64,000 nt of DNA, taken from positions 22,253 to 86,252 of the forward strand of contig CAIQPS010000030.1 in NCBI GenBank assembly GCA_903873715.1. Reading direction: 5' to 3'. The DNA comes from an uncultured Actinomycetes bacterium. GTDB lineage: Bacteria > Actinomycetota > Thermoleophilia > RBG-16-64-13. Of this stretch, positions 15,765-24,707 are shown piece after piece. Position numbers and translations under genes: made by a program. The notes below the pieces were generated by a model. It was not told the DNA's origin and searched no databases. It saw only the letters and a program-made list of their open reading frames with translations. Numbering within the stretch: position 1 is the stretch's first letter; every line of letters begins with the position of its first letter.

Positions 15765-16141
15765 CACTGCCGCGGGCGCGGACGGCGCTTCGGCGGGAAC
15801 TGAGCGGCCGGGGGTTTCCTGTCGCCGAAGACACGGTATCCCTGCGGAAGGAAGTCTACGTGTGGGGCGAAGGCGACCGCGCCGCCGCGGTGTTCGAGTT
15901 CAAGGCGACGGCGGTAGAAGCGGCCGAGACCATGTACCAGGGAAGGTGGACCAGCGATCTGCCACCTCGGTTCGCGGTGATGCCGGCCACGGAGCAGGAC
16001 GCCCCCGAGGCGGACTTCCTGCAGCAGGCGGGGTACAGTGTGCTCTTCTTCACGGGGGACGGGCAGGATATCCTGTTCATCGACCTCGAGAAAGCTCTCG
16101 AGAAGATAGGGCGGCCCGCCTCGGCGCCGCCGGCTACCTGA
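15761..16141 (+). CDS. Hypothetical protein translationally coupled to the molybdenum hydroxylase
   Basis: The GTG at 15761 overlaps the stop of the large subunit gene (GTGA), so this 126-residue protein is clearly part of the operon. I do not recognise the family. The chain reads as alternating strands and helices: SLRKEVYVWGEGDRAAAVFEFKATAVEA, then PPRFAVMPATEQDAPEADFLQQAGYSVLFFT. The VFEFKATA strand preceded by an acidic turn is reminiscent of a PD-(D/E)xK-type core, but the similarity is weak. It is not an obvious molybdenum-cofactor chaperone (no XdhC or MobA motifs). A pathway-specific accessory role is possible. Confidence 0.7.
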   Translation: MTLPRARTALRRELSGRGFPVAEDTVSLRKEVYVWGEGDRAAAVFEFKATAVEAAETMYQGRWTSDLPPRFAVMPATEQDAPEADFLQQAGYSVLFFTGDGQDILFIDLEKALEKIGRPASAPPAT

Positions 16142-16152
16142 GGAGACGGACG

Positions 16153-16860
16153 ATGACCGAGCAGAACAGCGGCTGCACCACCAAGCTGGTGACCATCCCG
16201 GCGCGGCCCGGCCCCATCGAGATCGACCTGGCGCGCACCGCCGTCATCGTCGTGGACATGCAGCACGCGTTCGTGAGCCCCGGCGGCATGTTCGCCGAGG
16301 CGGGGTACGACATCTCGGGCGCTCCGGCGTGCATCGACAACAACGCCCGCCTGCTGCCGGCGCTGCGCGCGGCGGGGGTCAAGATCGTGTACCTCATGAT
16401 GAGCTACAACCCCGACTACTCCGACTCCGGCGGACCCGGCTCGCCCAACTACCACAAGGAACTGGGGATGGCCCTCATGACGGCCGATCCAGCCAAGTGG
16501 GGCAGATACGTCACCTACGGCACCTGGGACGAGCGCATCGTCGACGAGATCGCTCCGCAGCCGGGCGATATCGTGGTGCGCAAGCAGCGGTACTCGGGCT
16601 TCGCCGGGACGAACCTGGACATGATCCTCAAGACCCACGGCATCAAGTACTGCTTCTATACGGGAGTCGCCACCAACGTGTGCGTGGAGACCACGCTCCG
16701 GGACGGCTACCTGCTCGACTACTGGCCCATCATGGTCTCGGACGCCTGCAACAACTCCGGGCCCGAGCACAACCGGCTCGCCACCGAATGGAACGTGGAG
16801 CACGCGTTCGGCTGGCTGGCCACGACCACTGATGTGATCACGGCGGTATCCGGGCACTGA
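16153..16860 (+). CDS. Isochorismatase-family cysteine amidohydrolase, RutB-like
   Basis: The 235-residue protein has the D-K-C triad of isochorismatase-fold hydrolases: D35 in VIVVDMQHAF, K144 in IVVRKQRYSGF and C177 in GVATNVCVETTLRDG. The length and the GTNLDMILKTHGIKYC and GVATNVCVETTLRDG segments resemble RutB (ureidoacrylate amidohydrolase) and N-carbamoyl amidohydrolases. It probably hydrolyses a linear amide or carbamoyl group released after ring opening. A GAGGAGA-like ribosome site precedes the ATG. The gene lies between the molybdenum hydroxylase unit and the DUF5661 gene on the same strand. Assignment as RutB itself is not justified because RutA is missing. Confidence 0.87.
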   Translation: MTEQNSGCTTKLVTIPARPGPIEIDLARTAVIVVDMQHAFVSPGGMFAEAGYDISGAPACIDNNARLLPALRAAGVKIVYLMMSYNPDYSDSGGPGSPNYHKELGMALMTADPAKWGRYVTYGTWDERIVDEIAPQPGDIVVRKQRYSGFAGTNLDMILKTHGIKYCFYTGVATNVCVETTLRDGYLLDYWPIMVSDACNNSGPEHNRLATEWNVEHAFGWLATTTDVITAVSGH

Positions 16861-16871
16861 AGGAGGCCGAC

Positions 16872-17153
16872 ATGAGCCACCCGCATCATTTCGAACTCGA
16901 AGACGCCAAGAAGGTGGGCGACCGCCTGGGTGTCGACTGGAGCAGCGTCGAGGTGGAGCAGTTCCGCCGAGGTCTCGAGTTCGAGTTCGAGCACGGGACC
17001 GTGTATCCCGAGACCAACGTCACCGGTGACGACCCTCTTCTCACCGGCAAGATAGCCTGGGCACACCTGAAGGACATCCCCGACTATTACGACCGGCTCG
17101 AGGACATGGTCGCAGAGGCACAAGCATACTGGGAAGCCGCAAACGCCGGATAG
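16872..17153 (+). CDS. DUF5661 family protein
   Basis: The 93-residue protein matches the DUF5661 pattern: FELEDAKKVGDRLGVDWS, an acidic FRRGLEFEFEHG segment, then TNVTGDDPLLTGKIAWAHLKDIPDYY. Members are small, soluble, mostly helical and of unknown function. It sits 11 bases after the amidohydrolase gene and 9 bases before the aldolase gene, with an AAGGAGG ribosome site, so it belongs to this operon. No catalytic motif is recognisable. Confidence 0.75.
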   Translation: MSHPHHFELEDAKKVGDRLGVDWSSVEVEQFRRGLEFEFEHGTVYPETNVTGDDPLLTGKIAWAHLKDIPDYYDRLEDMVAEAQAYWEAANAG

Positions 17154-17162
17154 GAGCCATCG

Positions 17163-18110
17163 ATGATCGTCACCACCAAGCAACTGTTCGAAGTGGCCTA
17201 CGGCAAGTTCGCCGTCGGGGCCTACAACATCAACAATATGGAACAGACCCTGGGACTGTTCCGGGGCAACATCGATTCTCAGGCTCCGTTCATCATCCAG
17301 ATCTCCAAGGGCGCCCGCTCGTATGCCGACAAGCGCATGCTCGAAGCCATGATCAAAGCGGCCGACGAGATCTTCCCCGAAGCCATCTTCGCCGTGCATC
17401 TCGACCACGGCGACTTGCCCACGGCTCTGGATTGCATCGAGAGTGGCTTCTACTCCTCGGTGATGATCGACGCCTCCAGCCAACCGCTCGAGGAGAACAT
17501 CCGCATCACCCGGCAGGTCGTGGAAGCGGCGCATGCCCGGGGGATCTCGGTGGAGGCCGAACTGGGCCAGCTCGGCGGGGTGGAGGAGCACGTGCAGGTG
17601 GAAGAGAAGAACGCCCACCTCACCGACCCGGACGAGGCCGCCATCTTCGTTAAGGAATCGGGCTGCGACAGCCTTGCCGTGGCCATCGGGACCAGCCACG
17701 GCGCCTACAAGTTCACCGGAGCCCAAGGTCTGCGCCTCGACGTGGCGGCCGAGATCCAGAAGCGCCTGCCCGGCTTCCCGCTGGTCATGCACGGTTCCTC
17801 CTCGGTGCCGCAGGAAGAGGTGGCCCGCATCAACGCCGCCGGCGGCGACCTGAAGGGCGCCAAGGGCGTGGACGAGGACGAGTTCGCCAAGGCTGTGCCG
17901 CTGGGGGTCACCAAGGTCAACATCGACACGGACGGCCGCCTGGTGTGGACCCGTGTGCACCGGGAGTTCTTCCGCGATCACCCGGAGAAGTTCGACCTGC
18001 GCGACCCGGGCAAGGTCTTCATCGCCGAGTACGCGAAGTTCATCGCCCACAAGAACCTGAAGCTGCAGTCGGCCGGCACCTTGGAGATGGTGCGCAAGCA
18101 CGTGGCATGA
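17163..18110 (+). CDS. fba: Class II fructose-bisphosphate aldolase-family protein
   Basis: The 315-residue TIM barrel carries the class II zinc ligands: FAVHLDHGD near residue 82, the AIGTSHGAYKF histidine and the LVMHGSSSVPQEE histidine. The phosphate-binding stretch VTKVNIDTDGRL and the glutamate-rich VEAELGQLGG are also present. Class II aldolases cleave fructose-1,6-bisphosphate or related ketose phosphates. As the only aldolase in view it could be glycolytic fba, but its position at the end of the catabolic run leaves open a retro-aldol step on a pathway product. GGAG at 17154-17157 supports the ATG. Confidence 0.88.
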   Translation: MIVTTKQLFEVAYGKFAVGAYNINNMEQTLGLFRGNIDSQAPFIIQISKGARSYADKRMLEAMIKAADEIFPEAIFAVHLDHGDLPTALDCIESGFYSSVMIDASSQPLEENIRITRQVVEAAHARGISVEAELGQLGGVEEHVQVEEKNAHLTDPDEAAIFVKESGCDSLAVAIGTSHGAYKFTGAQGLRLDVAAEIQKRLPGFPLVMHGSSSVPQEEVARINAAGGDLKGAKGVDEDEFAKAVPLGVTKVNIDTDGRLVWTRVHREFFRDHPEKFDLRDPGKVFIAEYAKFIAHKNLKLQSAGTLEMVRKHVA

Positions 18111-18112
18111 GG

Positions 18113-18124
18113 TAGAGTGGCGCC
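18113..18124 (+). promoter_or_regulatory. Putative -10 element TAGAGT with GGCGCC discriminator
   Basis: TAGAGT (18113-18118) followed by GGCGCC lies directly after the aldolase stop and about 40 bases before the DAK2-DegV gene. It follows the same hexamer-plus-GGC layout as the elements at 2085, 6683, 40280 and 45278. No convincing -35 is seen. Confidence 0.3.
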
Positions 18125-18159
18125 ATATACGGGGGAGCCGCAAGGAAGGCGAGAGCGCT

Positions 18160-20007
18160 TTGCACGTGTTCGGGGGTCACAGCTTCGCCGACAGTCTGAA
18201 GTCGGGGGCGTACGCGGTCGTCAAGGGGCAGGCGACGCTCGACAGGATCAACGTCTTCCCGGTGGCGGACGCTGATACCGGGGCCAACCTCGCCGCTACG
18301 CTGACCGCTGCGGCCGCGGGACTGGGACGCACGCCCCCTCCGAGCATCGGCACGGCGGCGCGCCTGGCGGCGGATGCCGCCCTGGTGGGCGCCCGCGGTA
18401 ACTCCGGGGCGATATTCGCGCAGTTCCTCCACGGCCTGGCAGACGGGCTGCGTCACAAACACGACGTTGAGGCCCGCGAGTTCGCCGTGGCCGCGGCCGG
18501 AGGAGTCGATTCCGCCTACCTTGCGGTGCAGAACCCGCGTGAGGGCACCATCCTCACGGTCCTGCGGGCGTGGGCGCGCGAGCTGGCCGACAGCGCCGAA
18601 CGCTTCCCCGATTTCCGCGAACTCATGACCCATGCGCTCGGCGCCGCCCAGGCGGCTCTGGCCGCCACACCGTCTCAGTTGCAGGTCCTGGCCCGCAGCC
18701 ACGTCGTCGACGCGGGCGGACAGGGGTTCGTGTACTTCCTGGAGGGGATGCTCGATCCCTTGCGGGCGCACCGAGGCGGGCACTCCGTCGCGCTCGACCC
18801 TCTGACGTTCCCCGCGGCCTACAGGGGACTGGACGTGTCCGCGACGGACAGCGGCGGCGCCTTTTTCGCAGCCGGCCCGGGCGGTCACGCAGGCGCCCGC
18901 GGAGCCGAGACCGATGAGCGGTTTCGCTACTGCACCGAGGCGCTGCTGACGGGGCAGTCGCTCGAGCGGGCAGTGATCGAGCGGGCGGTCGGAGCACTCG
19001 GGGAGTCCCTCGTGATCGCCGGTGGCGGCACGTATATGCGCGTCCACCTGCACACCAACGAGCCGGCCCGGTTCCGCAGCGCCCTGCAGAGCGTGGCCGT
19101 GGTGGAGAGCTTCAAGGTCGACGACATGGTGGCCCAGCAGCAGGCGGCGAAGTCCGCGACGATCGCGCTGGTGACCGACTCCACCGTCGATCTGCCGGAG
19201 GCCGCCCAGTTGCGGTCGGGGATGATCATGGTGCCGCTGACGGTGTCGCTCGGCGGGCGCACCTATCTCGACAGGGTGGAGCTGGGTTCGCAGGCCTTCT
19301 ACGGCCTGCTCCGGCAGACCGGCGAGATGCCGCGTACGTCGCAGCCGAACAGAGAGGCCTTCCGCAGGGTCTACGAGACCCTGCTTTCCACGCATGAGAG
19401 CATCGTGTCCATCCACCTGTCGCCGCGCATGTCGGGCACGGTTCAGTCCGCCCAGAGCGCGGCAGCGGATGTGGACCCGCGGAGGGTCCGGGTGGTCGAC
19501 GCCCGCCATCTGTCGGTGGGGCTGGGGCTCGTCGTGGAGGCCGCGGGCGACGCCATCCAGGCCGGCGGGTCGCTCGACGAGGTGGTCGCTGCCGCCGAGG
19601 ACGCGGCCCGGAACACGCGGGTCTACGGAGCCACTCCCTCCCTTGACTTTGCCGTGCAGGGCGGCCGGGTGAGCGCCAAAGTGGCCCGCATAGCAGGCCT
19701 GATCGAGCTCCATCCCGTCATCCTGTTCGACGAGGAGGGGGCGGCGCACACCGATGGGGCCGCTCTGGGTTTCAACCGGACGCTGCGGGGCCTGGCAAGG
19801 CGCGCCGCGGAGTTCGCCGGGGGCGGGCAGGTGCGCCTGGCGGTGGCCCACGCCGATTCGCCGTCAGCCGTGGCCTACACCCTGCAGCAGTTGCGCAAGC
19901 GGTTCGGCCCGGACGTAGAGATCCCCATGATGGAATGTGGCGCGGTGCTGGCCACTCACACCGGCATCGGCGCGATAGCCGTGGCAGTGCGAAAGGTGGG
20001 CGGATGA
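18160..20007 (+). CDS. Fused DAK2 (FakA-like) and DegV (FakB-like) protein
   Basis: This 615-residue protein joins two halves of the fatty acid kinase system. Residues 1-195 are a DhaL/DAK2 nucleotide-binding domain with RINVFPVADADTGANL (Mg-binding aspartates kept as D-A-D) and VGARGNSGAIFAQFL. Residues about 245-330 match the FakA middle domain (MRVHLHTNEPARF). Residues about 335-615 are a DegV/EDD lipid-binding domain with ALVTDSTVDLP and SIHLSPRMSGTVQSA. FakA phosphorylates a fatty acid held by FakB, giving acyl-phosphate for phospholipid synthesis; here both may act in one chain. The TTG start at 18160 is uncertain (GTG 18166 is alternative). It overlaps the next gene by ATGA. Confidence 0.85.
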   Translation: MHVFGGHSFADSLKSGAYAVVKGQATLDRINVFPVADADTGANLAATLTAAAAGLGRTPPPSIGTAARLAADAALVGARGNSGAIFAQFLHGLADGLRHKHDVEAREFAVAAAGGVDSAYLAVQNPREGTILTVLRAWARELADSAERFPDFRELMTHALGAAQAALAATPSQLQVLARSHVVDAGGQGFVYFLEGMLDPLRAHRGGHSVALDPLTFPAAYRGLDVSATDSGGAFFAAGPGGHAGARGAETDERFRYCTEALLTGQSLERAVIERAVGALGESLVIAGGGTYMRVHLHTNEPARFRSALQSVAVVESFKVDDMVAQQQAAKSATIALVTDSTVDLPEAAQLRSGMIMVPLTVSLGGRTYLDRVELGSQAFYGLLRQTGEMPRTSQPNREAFRRVYETLLSTHESIVSIHLSPRMSGTVQSAQSAAADVDPRRVRVVDARHLSVGLGLVVEAAGDAIQAGGSLDEVVAAAEDAARNTRVYGATPSLDFAVQGGRVSAKVARIAGLIELHPVILFDEEGAAHTDGAALGFNRTLRGLARRAAEFAGGGQVRLAVAHADSPSAVAYTLQQLRKRFGPDVEIPMMECGAVLATHTGIGAIAVAVRKVGG

Positions 20008-20792
20008 TGGGCATCTGGACGGCGTTGGGCATCACCCTCGCGGTGCTCTTGGTGTACATGACCCTCATCTGGCTGCTCAGTCTCGTCCGTCACGACGCCA
20101 GCGTGGTCGACCCGTTCTGGGGCGTGGGGTTCATAGTGGCCGCGGCCTCGTACCTGCTCCTCACGGACGGGTATGCCTACCGGGTGGTGCTCGTGGTGGC
20201 CCTGACGTGCGCGTGGGGGCTGCGGCTGTCCATCTATCTCGTGATACGCAACCGGGGGCGGGGCGAAGACCCTCGCTATCAGGCGATGCGCGCCAAGCGG
20301 CCGCGGACCTTCTGGTGGTACAGCTACGCCCAGGTGTTCGTTCTGCAGGCCATCTTGCTCTGGTTGGTGGCGGCGCCGCTGGCCGCCGCGGAGGGGGGAG
20401 CCCTCCCGGACCGGTTGACGGTCCTCGACTACGTGGGCCTGGCCGTATGGCTGGTGGGGTTCTTCTTCGAAGTGGCCGGAGACACGCAGTTGGCCCTCTT
20501 CAAACGCCGTCCGGAGAACAAGGGCAAGGTGCTGGACGGCGGTGTCTGGCGATATACCCGCCATCCCAACTACTTCGGCGAGGCCGTCATGTGGTGGGGC
20601 ATCTGGCTGATCGCGGCGGCGGCTCACGGGTACTGGTCGGTCTATGGCCCGGTGATCATCACTCTCCTGTTGCTGCGGGTGTCGGGGGTGACCCTGCTCG
20701 AGAAGAGCCTCAAGGAGTCCAAGCCCGGTTACGCCGACTACGTGAGGCGCACGAGCGCGTTCGTCCCCTGGTTCCCGAAGAAGTCGGCCTGA
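20004..20792 (+). CDS. DUF1295 (steroid 5-alpha-reductase-like) membrane protein
   Basis: The 262-residue protein has about six hydrophobic helices and the DUF1295 signatures: HDASVVDPFWGVGF near the N terminus, WYSYAQVFVLQAILLW in the middle, and the C-terminal GGVWRYTRHPNYFGEAVMWWGIW typical of steroid 5-alpha-reductase and isoprenylcysteine methyltransferase folds. Bacterial members are mostly uncharacterised; reductase or methyltransferase activity on lipids is possible. The start overlaps the DAK2-DegV stop (ATGA), so a joint role in lipid metabolism is suggested. Confidence 0.85.
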   Translation: MMGIWTALGITLAVLLVYMTLIWLLSLVRHDASVVDPFWGVGFIVAAASYLLLTDGYAYRVVLVVALTCAWGLRLSIYLVIRNRGRGEDPRYQAMRAKRPRTFWWYSYAQVFVLQAILLWLVAAPLAAAEGGALPDRLTVLDYVGLAVWLVGFFFEVAGDTQLALFKRRPENKGKVLDGGVWRYTRHPNYFGEAVMWWGIWLIAAAAHGYWSVYGPVIITLLLLRVSGVTLLEKSLKESKPGYADYVRRTSAFVPWFPKKSA

Positions 20793-21025
20793 GTCAAAAA
20801 CGCGGGACGGGGCGCTTCTCGCGTGCCTTCGGGCCGCACCGCATAGCGATACATGGTATTTTTTGTCACTGGCAGACTGCGCGGGGGGTGACCCAGGTCG
20901 ATCAACCGCGCCATTAGGCCGGTTGCGTGGCGAAAAGGTCACCCGCACCGGCCTTGTTGCGTTCTGCCACTGAATCAGAGACGAATCAGACGTTGGACAT
21001 CGGTTTTTCGAGGGAAGGAGAGAGG

Positions 21026-22837
21026 ATGGCGGGCGCGCTCGACGCGATCACACAGCACAAGGGTCTGTTGGCTTGGCTGACGGAAGTGGTGGAACTGCTC
21101 AAGCCGGACAGCGTGTACACGTGCGACGGCAGTGAAGAGGAATACAAGTACATGTGCGATCTCCTGGTCGAACAGGGGACGTTCACGCCTCTCAACCAGA
21201 CCCTCCGCCCCGACTCCTTCCTGGCCCGCTCCCACCCGAGCGACGTCGCGAGGGTCGAAGACCGCACGTTCATCGCCGTCGCGGACATGAACGAAGCCGG
21301 CCCCACCAACAACTGGGTCCCGGCGCGCGACATGAAAGACAAGATGCTCCGGATCTTCAAGAACTGCATGGAAGGCCGGACCATGTACGTGATCCCGTTC
21401 TCCATGGGCCCGGTCGGCTCGCCGTTCTCCAAGATCGGCATCGAGGTGACCGATTCTCCGTACGTGGTGGTCAACATGTCCATCATGACCCGCGTGGGCC
21501 TTCCTGTCCTGGAGGCGCTCGGCGAGTGCGGCGACTTCATCCCGTGCATCCACTCCATCGGCGCTCCGCTCGCCCCGTTCCAGGCCGACGTGCCCTGGCC
21601 GTGCGAGCGTGATCCCAAACACAAGTACATCGTCCACTTCCAGGAAGAGCCGTCCATCTGGTCGTACGGATCCGGCTACGGCGGCAACGCTCTCCTCGGC
21701 AAGAAGTGCCTCGCCCTGCGCGTGGCCTCATCGATGGCCAAGAAAGAGGGCTGGCTGGCCGAGCACATGCTCATCCTCGGTCTCACCTCGCCCGAGGGCA
21801 AGACCCATTACATCGCCGGCGCGTTCCCGAGCGCCTGCGGCAAGACCAACCTCGCCATGATGCTCCCCACGCTCCCCGGCTGGACCGTCACCTGCGTGGG
21901 CGACGACATCGCCTGGATGCGACTGGGCGAGGACGGCCGTCTCTACGCCATGAACCCCGAGACAGGCTTCTTCGGCGTGGCTCCCGGCACCTCCTACGCG
22001 TCCAACCCGAACGCCATGGAGAGCGCCAAGTCCAACACCATCTTCACCAACACCGGCCTCACCGACGAGGGTGACGTGTGGTGGGAGGACATGGGCGTCG
22101 CGGCCCCGGCCCATCTCATCGACTGGGAAGGCAACGACTGGACCCCGGAGGACGGCCGCAAAGCCGCTCATCCGAACTCTCGCTTCACCGCTCCGGCCCG
22201 CCAGTGCCCGGTGATCGACCCGAAATGGCAGGACCCGGCCGGCGTGCCGATCTCCGCGTTCCTGTTCGGCGGCCGCCGCGCCAGCACCATCCCGCTCGTC
22301 AACCAGGCGTTCGACTGGGAGCACGGCGTGTTCATGGGCTCGGCCGCAGGCTCCGAGACCACGGCTGCCAACCTCAGCAAGACCGGCGTGCTCCGGCACG
22401 ACCCGTTCGCCATGCTGCCGTTCTGCGGCTACAACATGGGCGACTACTTCTCTCACTGGCTCTCGTTCGCCGGCCGCACCGACGCGGAGAAACTGCCCAA
22501 GGTCTTCTTCGTGAACTGGTTCCGCAAGGACGACGACGGCAAGTTCCTCTGGCCGGGCTACGGCGAGAACAGCCGCGTGCTCAAGTGGATCTTCGAGCGG
22601 GTCGAAGGCACGGGCGAAGCGGTCGAGACCCCGATCGGCTATCTGCCGGCGCCGGGCGCTCTGGACCTCTCGGGCCTCGATATCTCCGACGATGCCATGA
22701 AGCAGTTGCTGGCCGTCGAGAAAGAGGGCTGGCTCAACGAGGTCGACGGTCTGTCCAAGTACTACGACGAGTTCGGCGACCGCTTGCCGGCGGAACTGCG
22801 CAAGCAGCTCGCCGCCCTCAAAGAACGCCTCGGTTGA
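21026..22837 (+). CDS. pckG: Phosphoenolpyruvate carboxykinase (GTP)
   Basis: The 603-residue protein is a GTP-dependent PEPCK, interconverting oxaloacetate plus GTP with PEP, CO2 and GDP. It has the substrate loop [13 protein letters not shown], the phosphate loop with reactive cysteine [14 protein letters not shown], the metal-site VGDDIAWM and the guanine-site [27 protein letters not shown] directly before the ATG at 21026 fixes the start; an in-frame extension to 20927 has no ribosome site. The 233-base gap upstream probably holds its promoter, but I find no clear -35/-10 pair. An aminotransferase gene follows after 41 bases, linking oxaloacetate/PEP with amino-group metabolism. Confidence 0.97.
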   Translation: MAGALDAITQHKGLLAWLTEVVELLKPDSVYTCDGSEEEYKYMCDLLVEQGTFTPLNQTLRPDSFLARSHPSDVARVEDRTFIAVADMNEAGPTNNWVPARDMKDKMLRIFKNCMEGRTMYVIPFSMGPVGSPFSKIGIEVTDSPYVVVNMSIMTRVGLPVLEALGECGDFIPCIHSIGAPLAPFQADVPWPCERDPKHKYIVHFQEEPSIWSYGSGYGGNALLGKKCLALRVASSMAKKEGWLAEHMLILGLTSPEGKTHYIAGAFPSACGKTNLAMMLPTLPGWTVTCVGDDIAWMRLGEDGRLYAMNPETGFFGVAPGTSYASNPNAMESAKSNTIFTNTGLTDEGDVWWEDMGVAAPAHLIDWEGNDWTPEDGRKAAHPNSRFTAPARQCPVIDPKWQDPAGVPISAFLFGGRRASTIPLVNQAFDWEHGVFMGSAAGSETTAANLSKTGVLRHDPFAMLPFCGYNMGDYFSHWLSFAGRTDAEKLPKVFFVNWFRKDDDGKFLWPGYGENSRVLKWIFERVEGTGEAVETPIGYLPAPGALDLSGLDISDDAMKQLLAVEKEGWLNEVDGLSKYYDEFGDRLPAELRKQLAALKERLG

Positions 22838-22878
22838 TCGGATAGCGCACAACAGGTCGAGAACAGGTAGAGGTGCTC

Positions 22879-24180
22879 ATGAACCCCTTGGCAGTAGAAC
22901 TCAACCAGACCATCGAGCGGGAAGCCCCGGCCATCATGCGGATGCTGTCCGATCTCGGCCGCGAGCTCTACTTCCCCAAGGGGATCCTCACCCAGACCGC
23001 TGAGGCCAACCAGAAGGCCCACCGGTTCAACGCCACCATCGGCGAAGCCCGGGAGGCCGGCAAGTCGATGGGGCTGGACGCCATCCTCTGCCACTTCAGC
23101 GACCTGAAGGCCGACGACGTGCTCCCGTATGCTTCCTCCGCCGGCCGGGCCGACATGCGCAAGGCCTGGCAGGCGGAGATACGTGCCAAGAACCCCTCGC
23201 TCGGCGACACACCCATCAGCCTCCCGGTGGTCACCAGCGGCATCACTCACGGTCTGAGCACCATCGCCGACATGTTCGTCGACGAGGGCGACGTCGTCCT
23301 CTTCCCGGACAAGTTGTGGGGCAACTACCTCCTGGTGTTCTCGGTCAAGCGCGGCGCCAAGGCCGGCCGCTATCCCTTGCTCGACATCGGCAAGGGGCTG
23401 GACGTCGAGGGTCTGCGCAAGGCCATCGCCGACAACGCCGCCAAGGGCAAGCTCATCGTGTTGTTCAACTTCCCGAACAACCCCACCGGTTACTCGATCA
23501 CCGAGGCCGAAGCCGACGCCATCAGGGACATCCTGGTGGCGACCGCCGAGGGTGGCTGCGACGTCGTGGCCCTCTGCGACGACGCCTATTTCGGCCTGTT
23601 CTTCGACGAAGAAGTGATGAAGGAGTCGCTCTTCACGAAGCTCGCCGATGCCCACGAGCGCATCCTGGCCGTCAAACTGGACGGCGCCTCCAAGGAAGAC
23701 TTCGCCTGGGGCCTTCGCCTGGCGTTCATGACGTACGGCATCAAGGGCGGCCAGGGCGCGTACGAGGCTCTCGAGAAGAAGACCGGCGGCTGCATCCGCG
23801 GCACTATCTCCAACTCCCCGAACGTCTCGCAGGAACTGCTCATGCGGGCCCTGAAGGACCCGGATTACGCGGCTCAGAAGGCGGAGAAGTTCGAGGTGCT
23901 CAAGCGCCGGGCCACCATCGCTCGCAACACTCTGGCCGATCCCAAGTTCGCCGAGGCGTGGACGCTGTACCCGTTCAACTCGGGCTACTTCATGTGCGTC
24001 AAGATGCACGGGCTGGACGCCGAAGCCTACCGGCAGAAGCTGCTCAACGACTACGGCGTGGGCGTCATCTCCACGAGCGACACCGACATCCGCGTGGCGC
24101 ACTCCTCCGTCGACGAAGCGGACATCCCCGCGCTGTACGACGTCATGCTAGAGTGCGCGCTGGAGATGCGAAAAGGCTGA
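22879..24180 (+). CDS. Class I/II-fold PLP-dependent aminotransferase
   Basis: The 433-residue protein has the class I/II aminotransferase order: YASSAGRADMRKAW (substrate loop), VTSGITHGLSTIADMFVDEGD, NFPNNPTGYSIT (cofactor and substrate asparagines), ALCDDAYFGLFF (cofactor aspartate and tyrosine) and VKLDGASKEDFAWGLRLAF, where the lysine in ASK is the likely Schiff-base residue. That motif differs from the usual S-(F/L)-S-K and marks a less-studied branch; the amino donor is unknown. The ATG at 22879 is preferred over the GTG at 22873 for spacing to AGAGGTG. It follows pckG and is likely in the same operon. Confidence 0.82.
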   Translation: MNPLAVELNQTIEREAPAIMRMLSDLGRELYFPKGILTQTAEANQKAHRFNATIGEAREAGKSMGLDAILCHFSDLKADDVLPYASSAGRADMRKAWQAEIRAKNPSLGDTPISLPVVTSGITHGLSTIADMFVDEGDVVLFPDKLWGNYLLVFSVKRGAKAGRYPLLDIGKGLDVEGLRKAIADNAAKGKLIVLFNFPNNPTGYSITEAEADAIRDILVATAEGGCDVVALCDDAYFGLFFDEEVMKESLFTKLADAHERILAVKLDGASKEDFAWGLRLAFMTYGIKGGQGAYEALEKKTGGCIRGTISNSPNVSQELLMRALKDPDYAAQKAEKFEVLKRRATIARNTLADPKFAEAWTLYPFNSGYFMCVKMHGLDAEAYRQKLLNDYGVGVISTSDTDIRVAHSSVDEADIPALYDVMLECALEMRKG

Positions 24181-24229
24181 TCCGCACTGTGCCCAGGGGC
24201 GCGGCGCGGGCCGGCCGCCTGGGGGCATC

Positions 24230-24604
24230 ATGGCAAAGACCAAAGGGCAACTGGAAGCCGAGATCAGCGACGCCATCGTCCGCTTCGAGCTCGACTACAT
24301 GGGCCGGGGGCCGGAAGAGGCGCGCACGTACATCGTGGACGACCTGGTGCTCGTGCGCCTGCGGGGTGTCCTCACGCCCGCGGAGCGCCAGCTCGCCGGA
24401 CCGGACGGCACCACCCAGGGCCGCGAACTCGTCAAGCAGATCCGCCGGGAGCTCATAGAGAAGGCCAGGCCGCTGCTCGAGACCATAGTGGCGGACATCA
24501 CCGGCCAGGGCGTCCGGAGTGTCCACACGGATATCAGCACTATCTCCGGCGAGCGCATCATCGTGTTCTCGCTCGCCGGCCCGGTGCGGCTGCCGGTCGA
24601 CTGA
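24230..24604 (+). CDS. DUF2294 / MpsC-like protein
   Basis: The 124-residue protein matches the DUF2294 (MpsC-like) pattern: KGQLEAEISDAIVRFELDYMGRGPEEARTYIVDDLVLVRLRGVLTP, then TQGRELVKQIRRELIEKARPLLETIVADITGQGV. Some members are called subunits of a sodium-translocating membrane-potential system, although the protein is soluble and the function is poorly established. No other mps gene is adjacent. It lies 49 bases after the aminotransferase gene. Confidence 0.75.
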   Translation: MAKTKGQLEAEISDAIVRFELDYMGRGPEEARTYIVDDLVLVRLRGVLTPAERQLAGPDGTTQGRELVKQIRRELIEKARPLLETIVADITGQGVRSVHTDISTISGERIIVFSLAGPVRLPVD

Positions 24605-24707
24605 CAGGGGGTCCGGCGACCGGACGAGGGTCGAGGCGGCACCCGCCGGTGCAAGCGGGCCCGGAGTGTGAGGCAGCGGGCGCGGCGCCAGAACGGAGGC
24701 GGCCCAC

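Noticed and set aside
5527..16860. Calling the cluster a rut operon
   Set aside because: RutA and RutD are absent, the nitroreductase is shorter than RutE, and the flavin reductase looks more like flavoredoxin. Only family-level resemblance is claimed.
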